A DNA stretch of 54,356 nt from Pseudoxanthomonas suwonensis (lineage in GTDB: Bacteria; Pseudomonadota; Gammaproteobacteria; Xanthomonadales; Xanthomonadaceae): contig JAUNRQ010000006.1 of NCBI GenBank assembly GCA_030535605.1, forward strand, positions 1 to 54,356. The letters run 5' to 3'. The translations under genes and the position numbers were made by a program. Shown here one piece after another: positions 15,759 through 24,206 of the stretch (the first letter of the stretch is position 1; every line of letters starts with the position of its first letter). Below the pieces are notes generated by a model. That model saw only the letters and a list, made by a program, of their open reading frames with translations, did no database searches and was not told the origin of the DNA.

Positions 15759-18700
15759 ATGGCCCGTATCCCCGAGTCCGAGATCGAGCGGCTGAAGGCC
15801 GAGGTGTCGTTGCAGCGGCTGGTGGAGGCCAAGGGTGTCAAGCTGGCACGGCAGGGCAAGGACTGGCTTGGGCGCTGCCCGTTCCACGACGACCGCACGC
15901 CGTCGCTGGTGGTATCCCCGGCCAAGAACCTGTGGCATTGCCTGGGCGCGTGCGCCATGGGCGGCACGGTGATCGACTGGGTGATGAAGGCCGAAGGGGT
16001 GTCGTTCCGGCATGCGGTGGAGCTGCTGCGCAACGATGCCCCGCTGACCGGGCCGGTGGTGCGTCAGGCGACGGTGCCGAAGCTGGCCGCGCCGGTGGAT
16101 GCCGATGCCGATGATGCGTCGGCGCTGGCGCAGGTGATCGACTACTACCATGCGACCTTGAAACAGAGCCCCGAGGCGCTGGCGTACCTGGCCTCGCGCG
16201 GGCTGGAGGATGCGGCGCTGATCGACCGCTTCCGGTTGGGCTTCGCCAACCGCACGCTCGGGCTGCGGCTGCCGGAGAAGAACCGGAAGGCCGGCGCGGA
16301 AATCCGCACCCGCCTGCAACGGCTCGGCGTGCTGCGCGAGAGCGGCCACGAGCACTTCAACGGCTCGCTGGTGGTGCCGGTGTTCGATGCCGCCGGGAGC
16401 GTGGTCGAGGTGTACGGCCGCAAGATCACGCCGAACCTGCGGCCGGGGACGCTGCAGCACCTGTACCTGCCGGGGCCGCACCGGGGCGTGTTCAACCGCG
16501 AAGCCCTTGTCTCACCGGAAATCATCCTCACAGAATCGTTGATCGACGCACTGACGTTCTGGAATGCCGGCTATCGCAACGTCACCGCCGCCTATGGCGT
16601 GAACGGCTTTACCGGCGAACACGCGGCGGCGCTGCGCGAGGCCGGCACACAGCGCGTGCTGATCGCCTACGACCGTGACGCTGCCGGCGACGAGGCCGCC
16701 GCCAAGCTGGCCGAATCCCTGATCGCGGATGGCATCGAGTGCTATCGCATCCAGTTCCCGAAGGGGATGGACGCGAACGAATACGCCTTGAAGGTGACGC
16801 CTGCGGCGAAGTCGCTGGGTGTGGCGATCCGCAAGGCCGAATGGCTCGGCCAGGGCAAGCCAAAAGCGGTCATCAGTACGGAGTGTGTCGCTTCGGATGA
16901 CATGCCGGCGGCGGATACGGCTTCTTCCTTAGTGGCTGCTGTTGAAGAAGAACCCGCAGCTAAAGAAAACGCCCTCGATGCCGGGCCTGTCGAACCCTTG
17001 CCTGCTTCGCCTGTACCGATGTTGCCTGCGGTGCCGGTGGAGATGGGCGAGCGCGACGTGACGCTGACGCTCGGCGAACGCCGCTATCGGGTGCGTGGGC
17101 TGGCGAAGAACCTGGCTTACGACACGTTGAAGGTGAACCTGCTGGTGTCGTGTGGGGAACGGTTCTACGTGGACACGCTCGACCTGTACGCGGCGCGTGC
17201 GCGGGCCAGCTACACGACGCAGGCGGCGGTGGAGTTGGGGGTGGCCGAGGATGCGATCCGGGCCGATCTTGGGCGGGTGCTGTTGCAGTTGGAGACGTTG
17301 CAGGATCAGACGATCCGGCAAACCCTCGCCCCCGCACCGGCGGAACCTGCGCTGTCGCCGGAGCTGGAAGCGGCGGCGCTCGACCTGCTGCGTGCGCCTG
17401 ATCTGGCGCAGCGCATCGTGCGCGACGTGTCGGCGGTGGGCGTGGTCGGGGAGGACGGCAATGCGCTGGTGGGCTATCTGGCGGCGGTCTCGCGCAAGCT
17501 GGACAAGCCGCTGGCGGTGCTGATCCAGTCCACCAGCGCGGCGGGCAAATCGACCCTCATGGACGCGCTGCTGTCGCTGATGCCGGAACACGACCGTGTT
17601 CACTACTCGGCAATGACCGGGCAATCGCTGTTCTACATCGGCGAAGGCGACCTGAAACACAAAATCCTCGCCATCGCGGAAGAAGAAGGCGTGCGACAAG
17701 CCGCCTATGCGTTGAAGCTGTTGCAGAGCCAGGGCGAACTGACCATCGCTTCGACGGGCAAAGACCCGGTCACGGGCAAGCTGGTGACGGAGGAATACCG
17801 GGTCGAAGGCCCGGTGATGCTGCTGTTGACCACCACGGCCATCGACATCGACGAGGAACTGCTGAACCGCTGCGTGGTGCTGACGATCAACGAGAGCCGG
17901 GAGCAGACGGCGGCGATCCATGCGCGCCAGCGGCAGGCGCGGACGCTGGCGGGCCTGCTGGCGGGCAAGGACGCCGAGCGCATCCGGGACGTGCATCGGG
18001 CCGCGCAAACGCTGCTGCGGCCGGTGGCGGTGGTGAACCCGTATGCCGAGGCGTTGACGTTCCGCAGCGAATCGACCCGGATGCGCCGGGATCACGCCAA
18101 ATACCTGACGCTGATCGACGCGATCGCGTTCCTGCACCAGCACCAGCGGCCGGTGCGCACGGCGATGGTGGCCGGCCATGCCATCGAATACGTCGAGGTC
18201 ACGCGCGAGGACATTGCGCTGGGGAACCGGCTGGCCGGCGAGGTGTTGGGGCGTTCGCTGGACGAGTTGCCGCCGCAGACGCGGCGGGTGCTGTCGCTGA
18301 TCGTCGGCCTGGTCGAGGCCCGTATGCACGAGCAGGCGATCCCGCGTTCGGCGGTGCGGTTCACGCGCAAGGAACTGCGGGCGGTGGCCGGGATCACCGA
18401 CACGGCGCTGCGGCTGCACCTGGAACGCCTCGTGGAACTGGAATACCTGCTCCCCCACCGCGGCAGGGCTGGTCAGCGGTTCGTGTACGAACTGCTGTTC
18501 GATGGCGACGTGGCGGCGGACGGGCCGCAGTTGATCGGGCTGATCGACGTGGCGGCGCTGGAATCCACGGCTACGACGGCGAACTGCGCACCCCCGGCGG
18601 CCGACCTCGCACCCCGTTCGCACCCCGAAAACACCCCGCTTGCACCCACCTTGCAAGGCCGGAAAATCCCCGCAACCCCTTGTGCGCAGGCGGGTTCTTC

Positions 18701-18797
18701 TTCCTTAGCTGCTGCTGTTGAAGAAACCCCACTTCTCCCGGTGCCCCGCGAGCCGCGTCGTAGTCGTAACGGTGCCGCCGTGGCGGCGGTGCGCTGA
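15759..18797 (+). CDS. CHC2/Toprim primase fused to a helicase-like ATPase and winged helix
   Basis: A 1,012-residue protein starting at ATG 15759 after AAGGAGGG. Domains in order: CHC2 zinc finger (C40-P-F-H43 with C61 and C65, so CX3C rather than the CX2C of DnaG); Toprim-like catalytic part (E259 in ILTESLIDAL, D305 and D307 in AYDRDAAGDE); a linker; a P-loop ATPase with K597 in STSAAGKSTLM and a possible acidic Walker B in AIDIDEELLN; and a C-terminal winged-helix-like region (FTRKELRAVAGITDTALRLH). This resembles the primase-helicase replication proteins of P4-like satellites and other autonomous elements, and suggests the unit can prime its own replication after excision. The stop overlaps the integrase start (TGATG). 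Confidence 0.85.
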   Translation: MARIPESEIERLKAEVSLQRLVEAKGVKLARQGKDWLGRCPFHDDRTPSLVVSPAKNLWHCLGACAMGGTVIDWVMKAEGVSFRHAVELLRNDAPLTGPVVRQATVPKLAAPVDADADDASALAQVIDYYHATLKQSPEALAYLASRGLEDAALIDRFRLGFANRTLGLRLPEKNRKAGAEIRTRLQRLGVLRESGHEHFNGSLVVPVFDAAGSVVEVYGRKITPNLRPGTLQHLYLPGPHRGVFNREALVSPEIILTESLIDALTFWNAGYRNVTAAYGVNGFTGEHAAALREAGTQRVLIAYDRDAAGDEAAAKLAESLIADGIECYRIQFPKGMDANEYALKVTPAAKSLGVAIRKAEWLGQGKPKAVISTECVASDDMPAADTASSLVAAVEEEPAAKENALDAGPVEPLPASPVPMLPAVPVEMGERDVTLTLGERRYRVRGLAKNLAYDTLKVNLLVSCGERFYVDTLDLYAARARASYTTQAAVELGVAEDAIRADLGRVLLQLETLQDQTIRQTLAPAPAEPALSPELEAAALDLLRAPDLAQRIVRDVSAVGVVGEDGNALVGYLAAVSRKLDKPLAVLIQSTSAAGKSTLMDALLSLMPEHDRVHYSAMTGQSLFYIGEGDLKHKILAIAEEEGVRQAAYALKLLQSQGELTIASTGKDPVTGKLVTEEYRVEGPVMLLLTTTAIDIDEELLNRCVVLTINESREQTAAIHARQRQARTLAGLLAGKDAERIRDVHRAAQTLLRPVAVVNPYAEALTFRSESTRMRRDHAKYLTLIDAIAFLHQHQRPVRTAMVAGHAIEYVEVTREDIALGNRLAGEVLGRSLDELPPQTRRVLSLIVGLVEARMHEQAIPRSAVRFTRKELRAVAGITDTALRLHLERLVELEYLLPHRGRAGQRFVYELLFDGDVAADGPQLIGLIDVAALESTATTANCAPPAADLAPRSHPENTPLAPTLQGRKIPATPCAQAGSSSLAAAVEETPLLPVPREPRRSRNGAAVAAVR

Positions 18798-19840
18798 TGC
18801 CGCGCCGGGGCCAGCGGATCAAGACGCGCAAGGCGGCGGCGGTGAAGCCGTCGGGGCCGCGCACGCGCCGCGATGACCCGCTGGCCGCGCATCCGTTGAC
18901 CCGTTACATGCACGCGCACTTCGAGTGGATGCTCACGCACGGCTACAGCGCGGACACGGTGCGGGCGCGCAGGATCGCGCTGCGGCGGTTCATCGGCTGG
19001 TGCGCCGAACGCGACCTGAACGACGTGCGGGCGATCACCGCGCCGGTGCTGGAACGCTACCAGCGGCACCTGTTCCTGTATCGCAAGCCGGACGGGCAGC
19101 CGCTGACGCTGGGCTCGCAGCACGGGTGCCTGGCCCCGCTCAAGACCTGGTTCAAGTGGCTGGTGCGCGAGCGGCACATCGCGTTCAACCCGGCCTCGGA
19201 GTTGCAGTTGCCGAAACAACCCAAGCGCCTGCCGCGCAGCCTGCTGGCGGTCGCCGATGTGGAGGCGATCCTGCACGAAGCCGAACCGGCAACGCCGGCG
19301 GGCCTGCGCGACCGGGCGATGCTGGAACTGCTGTACGCGACGGGTCTGCGGCGGATGGAGGTACCGGCGTTGGCGCGCTACGACGTCGACCTGAACCGCC
19401 GGCTGGTGTTCGTGCGCGAGGGCAAGGGGCGCAAGGATCGCGTCGTCCCGATGGGCGAACGGGCGGCGGCGTGGCTGGACAAGTACCTGGTCGAGGCGCG
19501 GCCGCAGTTGCTGGCGGCCGACACTGACGCCTTGTTCGTGACCGACTACGGCGAGCCGATCAGCCCGGCGTGGCTGGCGGAGAAGGTGAAGCGGTACATG
19601 GCCTTCGCCGGGATCGACCGGCCGGGGGCGACGCACCTGTTCCGGCACGCCTGCGCCACGCACATGCTGGAGAACGGGGCGGATATCCGCTACATCCAGG
19701 ACATGTTGGGCCACGCGCACCTGGCGACGACGGAGATCTATACGCACGTGGCCATCGACAAGTTGCAGAGGATCCACGCGGCGACGCATCCAGCGGGGAG
19801 GCTGGAACGCCGCACGGCCGACACGGAGGTGATGCCATGA
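18797..19840 (+). CDS. Tyrosine-type site-specific recombinase (integrase)
   Basis: A 347-residue integrase of XerC/XerD type with an N-terminal SAM-like DNA-binding domain (about residues 40-140) and a catalytic domain with every active-site residue: R185 (ATGLRRMEV), K210 (EGKGRKDRV), H280 and R283 (HLFRHACATHM), H306 (MLGHAHLATTE), nucleophile Y315 (IYTHVAI). It is longer than XerC/D by a basic N-terminal tail. Translation is coupled to the primase. It is the only recombinase in the unit and is the best candidate for the enzyme that acts at the RHS junction. Confidence 0.92.
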   Translation: MPRRGQRIKTRKAAAVKPSGPRTRRDDPLAAHPLTRYMHAHFEWMLTHGYSADTVRARRIALRRFIGWCAERDLNDVRAITAPVLERYQRHLFLYRKPDGQPLTLGSQHGCLAPLKTWFKWLVRERHIAFNPASELQLPKQPKRLPRSLLAVADVEAILHEAEPATPAGLRDRAMLELLYATGLRRMEVPALARYDVDLNRRLVFVREGKGRKDRVVPMGERAAAWLDKYLVEARPQLLAADTDALFVTDYGEPISPAWLAEKVKRYMAFAGIDRPGATHLFRHACATHMLENGADIRYIQDMLGHAHLATTEIYTHVAIDKLQRIHAATHPAGRLERRTADTEVMP

Positions 19841-19914
19841 CCGACGACGAACTGCGCCTGCTGGAAGCGCGCTTGAGGGCGTGCGAGCGCGACGCCGACG
19901 TTGGCGCGGCTTAA
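19837..19914 (+). CDS. Possible 25-residue peptide after the integrase
   Basis: A short frame (MTDDELRLLEARLRACERD...) overlaps the integrase stop by ATGA, so it could be translated by coupling. Its stop codon lies inside the first hairpin of the structured right end. No family is recognised. It may be a truncated start of a lost downstream gene. Confidence 0.35.
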   Translation: MTDDELRLLEARLRACERDADVGAA

Positions 19915-20465
19915 CCGCTGCGCGGTTCAAGCCGACGCCGCATCGCTCCGTCGGGCATGGTCGCGATCGGACAGCAAGAACGCGTCGGTCAGCGCCCTGC
20001 TGCGCAGCGCGCTGTGCGTTACCTGTCCGGGGGTAAGTCGGCCTGCGGCCGACTTAACATAACGCTGCGTTACGCAAACCGCCGGGCTGTCACGGCGCTT
20101 GCGATGCTGCAGTGGGCCAAGGGCGGGTTCGCAGGCAAGCGCCGCGCCAGCCCGGCGCTTCGCGTAACAAGCGTTCATGTCTTGCGCCCCCGGAAGAGCA
20201 AGAGCCAGTCAACCAACCTTGGGTGTGGCCGCGTGTGCTGCGCACACCCGCCCACGGTGTGTTGGTGCGCGCCGCTGCGCGTCGCGCCCGCTCCGGCCAG
20301 GCCTGCGCGGTTGCGCGTGGGTTGGCCGGCATCGCTTCGGCCAGTATCCCGCCACGCGCTTCGTGCGCGTGCTGCGCACGCCCACAGAGCCTGCGTGCTA
20401 CGCGCCCACGCTCGCGCCTGACCGTCCCCGGCGCGTCGGCTTAACCGCTGCGCGGTTCAAGCCGA
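19908..20465 (+). repeat. Hairpin-rich right end bounded by 28-bp direct repeats
   Basis: No gene is supported here. A 28-bp sequence occurs at 19908-19935 and 20438-20465; each copy is itself a hairpin with arms GGCTTAACCGC and GCGGTTCAAGCC around TGC. Other hairpins with the same TGC loop: arms TAAGTCGGCC/GGCCGACTTA (20034-20056), GTGTGC/GCACAC (20233-20247), GCGTGC/GCACGC (20367-20381). The sequence following the first repeat (19922-19940) can also pair with 20429-20448. The remainder up to 20597 shows nothing else. This region could hold the recombinase arm sites or a replication origin. Confidence 0.7.
20057..20180. repeat. Large imperfect hairpin, attC-like architecture
   Basis: Four successive arm pairs fold one 124-nt structure: ACATAACGC with GCGTTCATGT (one extra-helical base), GTTACGC with GCGTAAC, CGCCGGGCTG with CAGCCCGGCG, and CGGCGCTTGC with GCAAGCGCCG, separated by small internal loops. 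An AAC/GTT pair in the outer arm, an unpaired spacer and a bulged base recall integron attC sites, but no integron integrase is present. Another small stem (TCTTGC/GCAAGA) follows at 20180-20203. Confidence 0.6.
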
Positions 20466-20597
20466 ACGCGGATCGTTGCGCAGTGGTTCCGGGCCAAAGG
20501 CAAGGGCGGCGGCTAAAAGGAAAGTGCTTGACGGCGGCCGCGGGGTGGGCCAAAAAGGCGCATCAAGGGAATTTTACGAAGCCCGGAACCCGCCTCA

Positions 20598-21113
20598 ATG
20601 GCCGCAGCGTTGCTAAGTCCAAGTCGCGTCAGGGAAAAACGCCGCCGGGTACGACGGCGCACGTCAGGGCGAACTATCTATGCGTATGTTCGTGGAAACC
20701 CGATTTCATTCGTCGACCCGCTAGGGTTGACTGAGTGTGACATTGCAGCCGCCTATATGGCTGCTCGAACGATCAACAAAGACTTATTCTTTGGCGACGG
20801 GCCGCCGTTGGCTACTATTTCCAGGGATACCCCAAATATCAGTGGCGAAGCGCGAATAAGGGGATTGAATTCCAGCTTCGACAACAGGATTCATCTTAAC
20901 GAGAGGTTTTTGGATGCTCTAAGTGTTGGGTCTTTAGTGGAGTTGCTTAATACGGTTATTCATGAAGCACTTCATTTTACTCGCCCACTCCACCTTCAAA
21001 CAAAGGATCATGATTATGATCACGACTACATCTTTCCGGAGTCCGCTGTTCGTACGGGTAAGACCATGAGGGAATTTGAAAAGGAGCGGGGGAGGTGCGG
21101 ATGCAATATCTAA
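20598..21113 (+). CDS. Displaced RHS tip A fused to element-end codons
   Basis: In copy 2 the tip A codons are no longer joined to an RHS core. An ATG in the element end (20598) opens a frame of 27 element-encoded residues (MAAALLSPSRVREKRRRVRR...) and runs into YAYVRGNPISFVDPLGL and the full tip, including HEALH. No Shine-Dalgarno is visible, so this is more likely a stored, silent tip than an expressed protein. Unfused expression would give a toxin without an export device; immunity A follows directly. Confidence 0.6.
   Translation: MAAALLSPSRVREKRRRVRRRTSGRTIYAYVRGNPISFVDPLGLTECDIAAAYMAARTINKDLFFGDGPPLATISRDTPNISGEARIRGLNSSFDNRIHLNERFLDALSVGSLVELLNTVIHEALHFTRPLHLQTKDHDYDHDYIFPESAVRTGKTMREFEKERGRCGCNI
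20679..20701 (+). other. Putative attachment site between the two units
   Basis: Junction motif with CG at the variable positions, preceded by element-end DNA. It is the sequence expected at the joint of a circularised unit (attP) or between tandem integrants. Confidence 0.55.
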
Positions 21114-21700
21114 GTAGATTTTTCGCCATTCTTGCTGGTCTTCTATTTTGCAGTGGAGTTTATGCGGCCGATTGCCTGATTGTGAAGGAGGCTTCAATTG
21201 TTGATCGGTTCGAACTGGTACGGGCTACGGATGATTTTGAACGCATGTTGCAGATTGCTAATCATGGGCATGTTTTAACGCGTGGCTCAGGGGTTGTTTT
21301 TGTCTACCGGGATTTTGAGGAGATGGGCGGGATAGATTCTGCAGCCTTTGCAAAGATTACCTTTCCGATTGATAGTCATGAAGATGGAGTTTATTTGATT
21401 GAAGGTATGCATGTGACGGTTGGCGCGTCGGGTTTTGTGCGCTCCGGAAACTTCTCTCGAGTATTGGGGGCAAGTGGCCATCTGGTATTCCAAACAAAAG
21501 ATGGTCGGCTTAATGCTGACGCTTTCATTTACGGGGTTGAGGTTGGTCTTTCGGCCCATGAAGAAAGGGGGGGTGGTGGTTTCCGTAAGGCATTCTCTTG
21601 CAGTGTTGCCTTTGTTGGTGTAGATGAGCTGAATTCTTGGTTCGGCGCGCCCGGTCGGGGGGACTCTTTTTATTACAAGCAACTTCGTCCTGCTGATTAG
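21101..21700 (+). CDS. Putative immunity protein A, copy 2
   Basis: Identical in sequence to the copy at 12576-13175: Sec signal peptide, unknown mature domain. It follows a displaced tip A here, so its expression would rely on read-through from the element rather than from the RHS promoter. Confidence 0.7.
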   Translation: MQYLSRFFAILAGLLFCSGVYAADCLIVKEASIVDRFELVRATDDFERMLQIANHGHVLTRGSGVVFVYRDFEEMGGIDSAAFAKITFPIDSHEDGVYLIEGMHVTVGASGFVRSGNFSRVLGASGHLVFQTKDGRLNADAFIYGVEVGLSAHEERGGGGFRKAFSCSVAFVGVDELNSWFGAPGRGDSFYYKQLRPAD

Positions 21701-21730
21701 TCGGGCATTTGATATGCTCCGGGACATTAA

Positions 21731-23320
21731 ATGGATTGCGGAAAGTCGCCCTCGCAGGTCGCCGCGCTGCCGGCGGGTGGCTCCGCCAGCCACACCTACC
21801 TGCATGATGCCGCCGGCCGGCTCACGGGCGTGGGGTATCCGGGTGGCGTGGGGGTGGGGTACGGCTACCTCAACGGGGTCCTGCGCGTGGTCACCAGCAC
21901 CGTGGGCGGCGCGCCGGTACCGATCGCCAACGAGATCGCGCATGAGCCGTTCGGTGGCATTCGCAGTTGGACCTACGGCAACGGGCTGACGCGCGTGCAA
22001 CAGCGTGACCTGAACGGCCGGCTGACCGAGATCGCCACCCGCAACGGCAGCAGTCCCTTGCAGCGCCTGACCTATGCCTACGACGTGGCCGACCGCATAA
22101 CCGGCATCACCAATGCGGTGCACGGCACCCTCAGTCAGAGCTGCGGCTACGACGCGCTGTCACGGCTGACGTCGGTCACTGCCAGCGGGGCCAACCAGAG
22201 CTTCGCCTGGGATGCCAACGGCAACCGCAGCAGCCATGTCTGGGCGGGTGCCACGGACGGCTACACCACGGCCAGCACCGGCAACCGCTTGCTGGCGATC
22301 ACCGGCTCGCGGGCCACCAGTTACGGTTACGATGCGGCAGGCAACACCCTGAATGGTGAAGGCATGCAGTTCAGCTACAACGCATTCGGCCGCCTGGCCA
22401 CGGCCACCAAGGCCGGTGTCACCACCACCTACGCCATCAATGCGCTGGGTGTGCGGGTGCACAAGAAGGTCGGCACCGGTGCGCATCACTGGTTCAGCCA
22501 CGGCCCCGCGGGGCAATTGCTGGGTGAACACCAGGGTGGGGCATGGACTCATTACGTGCGCCTGCCCGACGGTACGCCCCTGGCGCGGATCCGCGGCGGG
22601 CAGGTGGCGATGATCCACACCGATCATCTGGGTCGGCCGGAGGTCGTGACCGACAGCGCCAAGGCGGTGACGTGGCGGGCCAGCAACGGGGCGTTTGACC
22701 GCACGGTGACGCTGGACAGCATCGGCGGCCTGAACCTGGGGTTCCCGGGGCAGTACCACGACAGCGAGACGGGTTTGGCGTACAACCATTTCCGCACGTA
22801 CAACCCGCGGACCGGGCGGTATCTGGAGAGCGATCCGATCGGGTTGGCGGGTGGGTTGAATACGTATGGCTATGTTCGTGGAAACCCAATATCGCTAGTT
22901 GATCCGCTGGGATTGGCGGATATGGTGCTGCTTGCTCCCGGAGCGCCCGGACATACTTTTGCGAACAATCTGAATCCGCCAGGTGTCTATTCAGTGGTTG
23001 CGCATGCGAATCCATGGGGCGTCAGAGATGGCATAACTGGGAATCTCCTTTCCCCTGCGGACTTGGCGGCAAAGATAAAAGCTGATCCAAATTACAAGCC
23101 GGGCACCACAGTTGAACTGTATGCCTGCAGGACTGGACAAGAGGATTTCGGTCAGCAGTTGGCAAACGAACTGGGCGCGAATGTTCGTGCGCCAAATCAA
23201 TTCTTATTCGGGTATAGCAGCGGACGCTTTGTCTTTGCCGGGCATAACGCCCCGCCTAATGGGTATCCGGACATGAACAATCTGGGGCAGTTCATCTTGT
23301 TCACGCCGGGTGGGCCATGA
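21731..23320 (+). CDS. Orphan RHS fragment with tip B, copy 2
   Basis: Identical to 13206-14795: RHS repeats without N-terminus, core motif, and a tip with the His/Cys pair in AHANPWG and LYACRTG. Overlaps the following immunity gene by ATGA. Confidence 0.72.
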   Translation: MDCGKSPSQVAALPAGGSASHTYLHDAAGRLTGVGYPGGVGVGYGYLNGVLRVVTSTVGGAPVPIANEIAHEPFGGIRSWTYGNGLTRVQQRDLNGRLTEIATRNGSSPLQRLTYAYDVADRITGITNAVHGTLSQSCGYDALSRLTSVTASGANQSFAWDANGNRSSHVWAGATDGYTTASTGNRLLAITGSRATSYGYDAAGNTLNGEGMQFSYNAFGRLATATKAGVTTTYAINALGVRVHKKVGTGAHHWFSHGPAGQLLGEHQGGAWTHYVRLPDGTPLARIRGGQVAMIHTDHLGRPEVVTDSAKAVTWRASNGAFDRTVTLDSIGGLNLGFPGQYHDSETGLAYNHFRTYNPRTGRYLESDPIGLAGGLNTYGYVRGNPISLVDPLGLADMVLLAPGAPGHTFANNLNPPGVYSVVAHANPWGVRDGITGNLLSPADLAAKIKADPNYKPGTTVELYACRTGQEDFGQQLANELGANVRAPNQFLFGYSSGRFVFAGHNAPPNGYPDMNNLGQFILFTPGGP

Positions 23321-23730
23321 AGCCTCTTGCATCATTGCTGTTCTTTGGGGCTTTGCTCGCCGTGTCTGGAGGTTGTCATTCGACAGAGCCAGAGAAGCCG
23401 GACTTTTCTTGTGACGGTGAGCTTTCTTGTGGGCAGCTCGAAGAGCTGACTGAGAGCGCATTGAATGGTTCCGCTAACGCGGCCCTTGACCTGTTTTGGG
23501 CGTCTCTCGACAAAGGGGAGAAAGAGGAGGCGCTTTATTGGGCCCAAATCGCAATGGAGAACGGAAGTGCTGCAGGCCGGCGTAATTACGCGTCCCTGCT
23601 CAGTGAAAAAGGGGACGCTAAATCTCTGGCAAGAGCCCGATATCATCTGCGAATGCTAGTTAGCCAAGGATACGAAGGCGCAGATGTGCTTCTCGGAGCA
23701 GTTGAGCGCAAGTTGGCAGAGAGCCCGTAA
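23317..23730 (+). CDS. Putative immunity lipoprotein B, copy 2
   Basis: Identical to 14792-15205: lipobox SGGC and Sel1-like helical repeats. Confidence 0.7.
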   Translation: MKPLASLLFFGALLAVSGGCHSTEPEKPDFSCDGELSCGQLEELTESALNGSANAALDLFWASLDKGEKEEALYWAQIAMENGSAAGRRNYASLLSEKGDAKSLARARYHLRMLVSQGYEGADVLLGAVERKLAESP

Positions 23731-23749
23731 CTGCTGCCCTATGATGATC

Positions 23750-23779
23750 GAAGCCCCGCACTGCGGGGCTTCTCTTTTA
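23750..23779 (+). terminator. Rho-independent terminator, copy 2
   Basis: Same stem-loop and T tract as at 15225-15254. Confidence 0.85.
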
Positions 23780-23801
23780 GCCGCTGCTGTTGCCGTTGCT
23801 G

Positions 23802-24179
23802 TCAGCTATGCAGTTCGCCGACGATCTGCTTGGTGCGGTGCTTGACGATCATGCCGTCGAGCATGGCCTTGATGGCTTGGCGGTCTTCGGGCGGGAGTTG
23901 CCGCACGGCTTCAAATTGCAGCTTGAGGTCGTCGCCCGGCCCGCGCTCGTCGGGATCGAAGATCAGGGTGTCGGCCGAGACGGCCAGGGCGATGGCCAGC
24001 TTGCGGATGACCTCCAGCGTGGGCTGGGTGTCGCCCTTCTCGTAACGCTGAATCTGCGTCAGGTGCACGCCCACCAGTTCGGCGAGCGCCTGCTGGGTGA
24101 GGGTCTGTTGCTTGCGCAGGGCGGCGAGGCGTTGCGGGAAGGCCATCAGCAGCACATCCGGGGTGAGGTGTGCGGCCAC
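23802..24179 (-). CDS. XRE-family regulator, copy 2
   Basis: Identical to 15277-15654. Two copies of the repressor gene would double its dose relative to a single integrated unit. Confidence 0.85.
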   Translation of the reverse strand: MAAHLTPDVLLMAFPQRLAALRKQQTLTQQALAELVGVHLTQIQRYEKGDTQPTLEVIRKLAIALAVSADTLIFDPDERGPGDDLKLQFEAVRQLPPEDRQAIKAMLDGMIVKHRTKQIVGELHS

Positions 24180-24206
24180 TGTAGGGGTCTCCTGCGGGGA
24201 TGCTGG

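Larger units (their letters stand above)
12154..20678 (+). repeat. Tandem 8,525-bp unit, copy 1 (putative integrative element)
   Basis: Sequence from 12154 recurs at 20679 with a constant offset of 8,525 bp, and all coding regions compared are identical. The unit starts at the RHS core/tip junction, inside the codons for Y-A-Y-V-R-G-N-P. It contains tip A, immunity A, an orphan RHS fragment with tip B, immunity B, a regulator, a primase-helicase, a tyrosine recombinase and a hairpin-rich end. The left neighbour (...TTGAATACG) is RHS core; the junction to copy 2 (...GAACTATC) is element DNA. Confidence 0.95.

Noticed and set aside
15759..18797. Duplicate chromosomal DnaG
   Set aside because: It shares the CHC2 and Toprim layout but has an ATPase and winged helix, an altered zinc finger spacing and a mobile-element context; the true dnaG is at 50297-52018.
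18473..19930. Long minus-strand frames over the primase and integrase genes (485 and 575 residues)
   Set aside because: They are shadows of GC-rich genes: Arg/His/Gln-rich, no family resemblance, no ribosome sites, and the plus-strand genes carry all catalytic motifs.
20034..20056. Rho-independent terminator of the integrase operon
   Set aside because: The stem is perfect but no T tract follows, and it is one of several TGC-loop hairpins; a recombination or replication role fits better.
19908..20465. CRISPR array
   Set aside because: The repeated words are only two 28-bp copies 530 bp apart with different stems in between; there are no regular spacers and no cas genes.
19840..20678. IS91/ISCR-type rolling-circle transposon as origin of the tandem array
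   Set aside because: No Y1/Y2 HUH transposase is encoded, and the unit boundaries follow the RHS junction rather than a GAAC/CAAG target end. The idea is kept only as a weaker alternative.
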